Positions 54,427 to 60,032 of a DNA stretch of 60,032 nt are shown here, piece by piece. The notes below the pieces were generated by a model. The model worked only from the letters and a program-made list of their open reading frames with translations, was not told the origin of the DNA and ran no database searches. Location of the stretch: positions 1 through 60,032 of the forward strand of contig NZ_JACGAG010000014.1 in the NCBI RefSeq assembly GCF_014050525.1, written 5' to 3'. The translations under genes and the position numbers were made by a program. The stretch comes from Clostridium sp. cel8 (GTDB taxonomy: Bacteria > Bacillota > Clostridia > Clostridiales > Clostridiaceae). Every line of letters starts with the position of its first letter. Within the stretch, counting starts at the first letter, position 1.

Positions 54427-55821
54427 CTAAATTTCATCAAATTCTTTTATTCTACTTAATAATATTTTTGAACCACTAGAATCCTTAACAATGTCTGTTA
54501 TATTCTTATTAGTTTCTCTTGCTAATATATCAGCTACTTTATAAAGACATCTAGATCCTCTACAACTTCCAAATGTAGCTCCAGTCCTTCTCTTTATACC
54601 CTCTATAGTACGCGCTCCTAATGGCCTTCTTATTGAATCTATAATTTCACCTTCAGTTACATTTTCGCAATAACATATTATTTTACCATACTTCTTGTTA
54701 AGTTTTATTATCTCTCTTCTCTTATCATTTGATATATCTCTAAATCTGTAGAACTCTCTTCTTTTATCTATAAAATCCTTTTTAGGAACACAATTTAAAT
54801 TATTAACTATACTTTCACATACAATCTTAGCAATTGCAGGTGTCATTGTAATTTGTCCTCTATGATTTTCCAATACTCTTATATATCCTTTATCAATCAA
54901 GCTATCGTCTATAATAAGATCATCATCATAGTATTTAGACTTATAAAATATATTAACATTATTTTCATCTATTTTACCAATATATCCTTCTATTATCTTT
55001 AATCCACATTCATAATCTATATCCTCATCAGTGTTTATTTCCACCATAAGTCCATTATTTTGTGTTGGAATAATATATATTTTACTATAATCCTCCATTA
55101 ATATAGAAGATATATTATTACTCTTATATAAGTTCTGAATGTTATCTATAAAGTAATAACTTATGTACTTTTTCTTTCTAACTCTTCTATCATTTTTATC
55201 TAAATTATAATATTTACCTTGTATAGTTGTTAACACCATACTACATGTAAACTTATTCTTATTTGTTACAACTTTAAACCCTTTAGACATTGACTCTATA
55301 TTAAGCACTTCTTCACCCATTTTAAAATTGACACCATTGTCAAATGCAATTTCACCATATGATATTGCAAGATCATATGGTGATATAATTCCCATATTCT
55401 TAGAATATATGGCTTTATCAATCCTCATATTTAAATTTGGATCGATATTTAATACTTGATCTCTATTTAACATATGTATATTTTTAATTCCATTTCTCAG
55501 TGCCCTATTATAGATAGTTTTAATATCATCTTTCCGATTTTCATTATCCGAAGTTATAAAATACCCTTTTTCTTCAAAATTTATATTGAATTTAGGTGCA
55601 ATTTCTCTTATAATACTATTTCCCATGGATTCTAGCCTAGATAATAATGTGTTTTCACATTCAGTTCCATCATAAACTACAGCAGCATTTATAAGAGCTA
55701 CATCATCTGCTATATCATAATCCTTTTCAATTAATGCTATATTTAAACTATACTTTGAAAGTTCATAGGCAACTGAACATCCTATTATACCTCCACCTAA
55801 AATAAGTACATCATAATCCAT
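54427..55821 (-). CDS. FAD-dependent oxidoreductase with BFD-like [2Fe-2S] domain (anaerobic glycerol-3-phosphate dehydrogenase-like)
   Basis: 464 residues. The FAD motif DVLILGGGIIGCSVAYEL is at 4-21. The C-terminal BFD-like domain has CYCENVTEGEI and later FGSCRGSRCLYKV, giving four cysteines for a [2Fe-2S] cluster. The arrangement is that of GlpA/LhgO-like proteins. The segment that usually reads TxxANSxxxHAG is DDVALINAAVVYDG here, so the flavin or substrate site may be changed. It lies 15 bases before a shortened DUF1667 gene, without the normal second oxidoreductase. Substrate unknown. Confidence 0.82.
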   Translation of the reverse strand: MDYDVLILGGGIIGCSVAYELSKYSLNIALIEKDYDIADDVALINAAVVYDGTECENTLLSRLESMGNSIIREIAPKFNINFEEKGYFITSDNENRKDDIKTIYNRALRNGIKNIHMLNRDQVLNIDPNLNMRIDKAIYSKNMGIISPYDLAISYGEIAFDNGVNFKMGEEVLNIESMSKGFKVVTNKNKFTCSMVLTTIQGKYYNLDKNDRRVRKKKYISYYFIDNIQNLYKSNNISSILMEDYSKIYIIPTQNNGLMVEINTDEDIDYECGLKIIEGYIGKIDENNVNIFYKSKYYDDDLIIDDSLIDKGYIRVLENHRGQITMTPAIAKIVCESIVNNLNCVPKKDFIDKRREFYRFRDISNDKRREIIKLNKKYGKIICYCENVTEGEIIDSIRRPLGARTIEGIKRRTGATFGSCRGSRCLYKVADILARETNKNITDIVKDSSGSKILLSRIKEFDEI

Positions 55822-55916
55822 AATATAAACTCCCTTTCAAAGAAAAAACTTAATTTTAAGCCAACAATTATATTATATTACCTTTTACCATCTAATCATA
55901 TATAATATTTCTAATT

Positions 55917-55954
55917 TAAAAGACTGTCTACAAAAATTATATAGGCAGTCTTTT
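55917..55954 (-). terminator. terminator after the UPF0182 gene
   Basis: On the minus strand, AAAAGACTG pairs with CAGTCTTTT around a 20-base loop, followed by AAATT. It lies right after the UPF0182 stop codon. The U-run is part of the stem. Confidence 0.65.
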
Positions 55955-55962
55955 AAAAATTA

Positions 55963-58710
55963 TTATTTATTTAATTCCTCTATTAACTTACCAAGCTGAT
56001 CTATATAATCACCATATTTAGACCAATCTCCATTTTTTTGAGCTTCAATAGCATTATTATATAAATCCTGAGCCTTTTCTAATTGCTCAGATTTACTGCT
56101 TATATCTTCTGTAGTACTAGCACTATCAGACCCTGATACATTCTGTTGCTCTTTATTATAATTAAACATTTGAGATATTGCATCATCAATATTTTTAGCT
56201 ATTAATATCTTATCTCCATAAGACATTATTACTCTTTTCATTTCAGGTATGCTATTCTTTCCACTAGCCCTTAAATAAACTGGCTCTACATAAACAAGAG
56301 AATTATTTATTGGAACTATTATAGTATCACCAAATTGTACATTTGAACCGTCCTTATTCCACAATGATAACTGCTGTGATATAGTAGGATCCTGATTTAG
56401 TTGTTGCTTAAACAAGTATGGACTATATACAGTTTTCTCCGGTGGAAATTTGTATAATACCATTTTACCGTAGTTATCTCCATCCATTCTAGCTCCAAAT
56501 AGAGCCGCCATATTATCCTTATTCTTTATATTTAAGTATTGTATCAATATCATTTCTTCAGTTTTTTCACCAGGAAGTTTCATAACAACATAAGGTGAAT
56601 TCATAGAATTCTTCTCACCATCAACTTGTTTCTGATTTTTAGCAACTTCCCATACATCTTCACCATTATAAAATACACTTGGATCAGTTACATGATATTT
56701 TCCAATAACATTACACTGTATTGTAAAAAGATCTTCTGGATATTTAAAGTGCTTTCTTAAATCAGGTGACATAGCACTTATATCTTTAAATAACCCGGGA
56801 AATATTTTTGAGTAACTTTTAACTATAGGATCATTTTTATCAACTATATAAAAATTAGTAGTTCCATTAAATGCATCTACAACAACCTTGAATGAATTTC
56901 TTATATAGTTTATTCCATTACTTTGAGGTTGCGAATATGGATATTTATTTGAAACAGTATACCCATCTAGCATCCAGTATAATTTCCCACCACTTATTAC
57001 CATATAAGGATCAGAATCATACTCCAAAAAAGGTGCTATTTTTTCTACTCTATCTTTTATATTTCTATTTATTAATATTTTACTATCACTATTTATATCT
57101 CTTGAAAGAAGAAAATTAATATTTTTTTTGTATAATGAAAATAAAATTCTATTAATAAAGTTCATCTTTATTCCAAATTTACCATCATATTTATTAGTAG
57201 CATTACTACTACCTTTAGGATAATCAAACTCATTTATTTTAGTATTAACTACTGCATAATCATCAGTATTTTCTCCATAATATATTCTAGGATTATCAAT
57301 TTTTATATCTGTAGAATTATTAGGAGGCATATCCTTTATAACAAAATTAGGCTGTCCAGATGAAGTTACAGAATTAACTTTATTCATCACCAATCCATAT
57401 CCATGAGTGTAAATAAGATGTCTATTTTGCCATGTATCTGGATCTATAGAGCTACTATCTATTTCTCTGGCACCAATGAATACTTGAGTAAGTTTTCCAT
57501 TTATATTATATCTATCTACATCAATATTATTAAAATTGTAGTAATATCTTATAATTTGAACTTGATTATAAAATTCAAGAGTTGGTTCATAAGAATTTAC
57601 TCTTATATTATTTATAGTATCCATATTATCTTTTATATCATTTTGTGTAAGAGTATTTTTAACTTCAAAAGCTTTTGAATCTACATCATCAATATTAAAT
57701 GCTTTTCTCGTATAATCAATACCATATTTTATATATGGACTCTCTAATGTCTTCTGATTTGACTTTACTACAAAATTTTGAACAACGGATGCAGACACAT
57801 TTTCAATAACAACTAAACCTACAATTACTGATACAGATATTATAATAGGTTTAATTTTAAGCTTCATTACACTTATAAATATTACAATTGCAGATATTAT
57901 TGAAAATAAACATATTATTTTATAAAATATAAGACTTACATGCATATCAGTATATCCTGCGCCAAATGCTACTCCCTTTTGGCTGTATACAAGATTTAAT
58001 GCTTTTAAGAAATATCCTACTGAAACACATATCATTATAAGTGCAGCTAAAATAGCCAGTTGCTTTCCAGCAAATCTTGTAATTCCATTTTTTACATCGA
58101 TTCCTCCAACTCCTCTTCTAAATCCTTTTCTAAATTCACCCCTTGAATTTCTTCCTAATGTCAAATTATCCTTCATAGTTAAAATCATATATACAACAAA
58201 AGTTACTACTGTTAATAACACAATTAAACTAACAAAAGCGTTGTATATAGACTCTATTAAAGGTAACTTAAATACATAGAAAGATACATCTAAATGAAAA
58301 ATTGGATCTTTAGTATTAAAGGGAACTGAATTATTAAACTGTAAAATTCTATACCAATATGTTGATGAAAATCCATAAGAAATTAAAAGTGATATTATAA
58401 TATCAAAAAATAAAATCAGTCTTCTCTCTATTATTTGGTTTCTCTGATTTACTTCAACAACTTTCTTATATTTAAGTATACTTAATCTAATACTTTTATA
58501 ATAAAACCATATAAATATAAAACATATTACAAAAGTAGGTACCATAAGTTTCAACGTTGCTGTTATCTGTGTGAAATAAACAGACAAATATCCTATTTCC
58601 TTAAACCATTCTACATTTATTATAAAACTTACAATTTTATTTAAAAATAATAAAATTATTGCCAATATTACAACTATACTTGTTAAACTTATAACTCCCT
58701 TTTTTTTCAT
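55963..58710 (-). CDS. UPF0182 family membrane protein
   Basis: 915 residues from the ATG at 58710, which follows AGAGGTG. The first 330 residues contain about seven membrane helices, beginning with GVISLTSIVVILAIILLFL. The rest, about 580 residues, is a large extracellular domain with family blocks such as RHLIYTHGYGLVMN, PRIYYGEN and NCDVIGKYHVTDP-like NVIGKYHVTDPSVFYNG. The function is unknown. A Glu/Ser/Lys-rich tail of about 60 residues ends the protein. The gene is 40 bases after niaR in the same direction, but a functional link is not apparent. Confidence 0.9.
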   Translation of the reverse strand: MKKKGVISLTSIVVILAIILLFLNKIVSFIINVEWFKEIGYLSVYFTQITATLKLMVPTFVICFIFIWFYYKSIRLSILKYKKVVEVNQRNQIIERRLILFFDIIISLLISYGFSSTYWYRILQFNNSVPFNTKDPIFHLDVSFYVFKLPLIESIYNAFVSLIVLLTVVTFVVYMILTMKDNLTLGRNSRGEFRKGFRRGVGGIDVKNGITRFAGKQLAILAALIMICVSVGYFLKALNLVYSQKGVAFGAGYTDMHVSLIFYKIICLFSIISAIVIFISVMKLKIKPIIISVSVIVGLVVIENVSASVVQNFVVKSNQKTLESPYIKYGIDYTRKAFNIDDVDSKAFEVKNTLTQNDIKDNMDTINNIRVNSYEPTLEFYNQVQIIRYYYNFNNIDVDRYNINGKLTQVFIGAREIDSSSIDPDTWQNRHLIYTHGYGLVMNKVNSVTSSGQPNFVIKDMPPNNSTDIKIDNPRIYYGENTDDYAVVNTKINEFDYPKGSSNATNKYDGKFGIKMNFINRILFSLYKKNINFLLSRDINSDSKILINRNIKDRVEKIAPFLEYDSDPYMVISGGKLYWMLDGYTVSNKYPYSQPQSNGINYIRNSFKVVVDAFNGTTNFYIVDKNDPIVKSYSKIFPGLFKDISAMSPDLRKHFKYPEDLFTIQCNVIGKYHVTDPSVFYNGEDVWEVAKNQKQVDGEKNSMNSPYVVMKLPGEKTEEMILIQYLNIKNKDNMAALFGARMDGDNYGKMVLYKFPPEKTVYSPYLFKQQLNQDPTISQQLSLWNKDGSNVQFGDTIIVPINNSLVYVEPVYLRASGKNSIPEMKRVIMSYGDKILIAKNIDDAISQMFNYNKEQQNVSGSDSASTTEDISSKSEQLEKAQDLYNNAIEAQKNGDWSKYGDYIDQLGKLIEELNK

Positions 58711-58750
58711 AATAATCACCTCTTTTAATACTAAAAATATTAAAAACTCA

Positions 58751-59266
58751 TTAATCAGAAATTAAATACTTCTTTAATTTTAATTCCTTCTTTACGTTAT
58801 TTATAATTGAAATATCATCTGCATAAATAGTATGAAGATGTATACCTCCTGTTAAAACCAAAAGTGGTTCAGATTTAGTAGACAGAACTTTATTAATAAA
58901 GCTTTTGACATCATATATAGATTTTATCATAAGCATTCCCTTGATTTCTCCGTATATAGGGTGTTCTATTATAACATCTTCAACTGTTGCTCCAAATTTA
59001 ACTATAGTAATCAATTCATCTTCAATCTCACAAGATTTATGAGAAACTGCTATTACTTGTTTAATTTTATTATTTCCGGTTTTAGGAATCAAATAGCCTT
59101 CAGGTGTCGCTATTATAGATTTTCCTTTAGCTCTCAAAATAGCTATATCCTTAACTATAATCTGTCTTGTAACTCCCAATTTTTCAGCTAATATATGTCC
59201 TTTTTGAGGTTTATCACTAGACATTAAAATGTTTTCTATATTTTCTCTTCTTTTAACTGCATTCAT
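58751..59266 (-). CDS. niaR: NiaR (YrxA) niacin-responsive repressor
   Basis: 171 residues from the ATG at 59266, after GGAGG; an upstream in-frame start is less likely. The N-terminal HTH_11 (KGHILAEKLGVTRQIIVKDIAILR) is followed by a 3H domain with histidines in AVSHKSCE, IEHPIYGEI and GGIHLHTI, which bind a metal and niacin. In Firmicutes it represses NAD synthesis and niacin transport genes. No nadABC or niacin transporter gene is nearby. An extended -10, TGATATAAT (59302-59310), probably drives it. Confidence 0.9.
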   Translation of the reverse strand: MNAVKRRENIENILMSSDKPQKGHILAEKLGVTRQIIVKDIAILRAKGKSIIATPEGYLIPKTGNNKIKQVIAVSHKSCEIEDELITIVKFGATVEDVIIEHPIYGEIKGMLMIKSIYDVKSFINKVLSTKSEPLLVLTGGIHLHTIYADDISIINNVKKELKLKKYLISD

Positions 59267-59376
59267 ATTTTCCTCCAAATTTAAAACATGACTCATTTAT
59301 AATTATATCATAAAAAGTAAAGCATAATATACTAAAATTTACATTTAATTACCATAAAGTATAATTAAATATATTT

Positions 59377-59880
59377 CTAATTATTGTTGTCACAATATTT
59401 TAATATATTAAGTTCTTTATCATCTTTAATATTTTTATTATCATGATTTTCAACGAAGTAAATTATTTTCTCATTAAATCCAGATTTTCTTAAAATATCA
59501 GCTCCTAATTTAGAATGATAATAGTATATATTAATTTTAGATATTTTAAAACAATTATTGAATTTTTTCATCTTACCAAAAGTAAACTTATCTAGTAAAA
59601 CCATAATAGATTTATCAATAATATTTAATCTTTTTAACGATTTACCTATATCATGAAAGAGTGCAGCTTTTATAAGTAATTTAGAATCCATATTTTTTCT
59701 ATAGCAAATCTTTTCTACATCATATGCAACTCTTATAGAATGTTTTCTTTCAGATAAAGATAATTTATTAAATAGTTTCATTTCTGTTTCATTAAGATTA
59801 TTTCTTAAGAACTCTAAATCATTATCATTTATTTTTGAACATAAATTCCAATAAAATTGTTTTATCCTATAAAAAAACAT
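59377..59880 (-). CDS. HD-domain phosphohydrolase
   Basis: 167 residues from the ATG at 59880, preceded by AGAGGTG; an ATG 39 bases upstream is also in frame but overlaps the tRNA terminator. The HD motif set is ERKHSIRVAYD, AALFHDIGKSL, YYYHSKLGADIL and ENHDNKN, giving the metal-binding His and Asp residues. The C-terminus is short and ends KYCDNNN, so the core is complete but little more. Such small HD proteins hydrolyse nucleotides or phosphoesters; no partner is evident. Confidence 0.82.
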   Translation of the reverse strand: MFFYRIKQFYWNLCSKINDNDLEFLRNNLNETEMKLFNKLSLSERKHSIRVAYDVEKICYRKNMDSKLLIKAALFHDIGKSLKRLNIIDKSIMVLLDKFTFGKMKKFNNCFKISKINIYYYHSKLGADILRKSGFNEKIIYFVENHDNKNIKDDKELNILKYCDNNN

Positions 59881-59916
59881 GCTACACCTCTTTTTCATTT
59901 TTATATCATTATAACG

Positions 59917-59951
59917 CAAAAAAGTGACTAACTAATAATTGTTAGTCACTC
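59917..59951 (-). terminator. terminator after tRNA-Ala
   Basis: On the minus strand, AGTGACTAAC pairs with GTTAGTCACT around an 8-base loop, followed by TTTTTTGCG. It lies seven bases after the tRNA-Ala CCA and may end the rRNA or tRNA unit lying to the right. Confidence 0.88.
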
Positions 59952-59957
59952 TAAATA

Positions 59958-60032
59958 TGGTGGAGATAAAGAGATTCGAACTCTTGACCCCCTGCGTGCA
60001 AGGCAGGTGCTCTCCCAGCTGAGCTATACCCC
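59958..60032 (-). tRNA. tRNA-Ala (anticodon TGC), first base outside the window
   Basis: Reads GGGGTATAGCTCAGCTGGGA at the 5' side, anticodon loop CTTGCAC (TGC), T loop GTTCGAATC and 3' CCA. Pairing of the acceptor shows that one 5' base is cut by the window edge. In clostridia tRNA-Ala often lies inside or beside rRNA operons. Confidence 0.95.

Overview
The window comes from a low-GC, very A+T-rich, endospore-forming Firmicute, most probably Clostridium or a close relative. The evidence is the 16S rRNA 5' end, the bofA sporulation gene, a large Bacillus-type SRP RNA, a T-box serine operon, strong AGGAGG ribosome binding sites, frequent TTG/GTG starts and clostridial gene neighbourhoods. No species is claimed. 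Most genes lie on the minus strand.

Layout. 1-470: 5' end of a 16S rRNA gene running out of the window, with tandem promoters. 0.5-4.2 kb: GNAT acetyltransferase, rpiA, and an oxidoreductase with an RpiR-type regulator. 4.4-8.2 kb: a serine operon (class-V aminotransferase, serA, DUF1015) behind a T-box leader with a UCC specifier. 8.3-12.0 kb: housekeeping genes ending with bofA and yaaL. 12.1-26.1 kb: a complete, intact type I BREX phage-defence operon (brxA, brxB, brxC, pglX, pglZ, brxL) followed by a co-oriented ADP-ribosylglycohydrolase. 26.1-26.8 kb: non-coding boundary containing a duplicated terminator repeat. 26.8-30.0 kb: recR, ybaB, dnaX, SRP RNA and tRNA-Ser. The usual dnaX-ybaB-recR-yaaL-bofA order is therefore split by the BREX island between recR and yaaL.

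30.2-45 kb: an ABC-class ATPase, then an eleven-gene PTS-linked carbohydrate operon. It encodes a BglG-type regulator carrying the only EIIA domain, EIIB, UlaA-type EIIC, a ketose 3-epimerase, DhaL, DhaK, a class II aldolase, a fucose/arabinose-isomerase-like protein, GH42 beta-galactosidase, HAD phosphatase and iron alcohol dehydrogenase. Its substrate is not obvious. A palindromic operator overlaps its likely promoter.

45-60 kb: tRNAs, tadA, a phasin-like/UbiB pair, a TetR regulator and phosphatidylserine decarboxylase. A sigma-54 activator follows, upstream of a CoA-transferase with a -24/-12 promoter, and then a MaoC hydratase. The last part holds an FAD oxidoreductase with a shortened DUF1667 partner, a UPF0182 membrane protein, NiaR, an HD protein and tRNA-Ala.

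The most notable systems are the BREX island with its appended ADP-ribosylhydrolase, and the unassigned PTS sugar operon. No prophage, CRISPR array, insertion sequence or intact integrase was seen.
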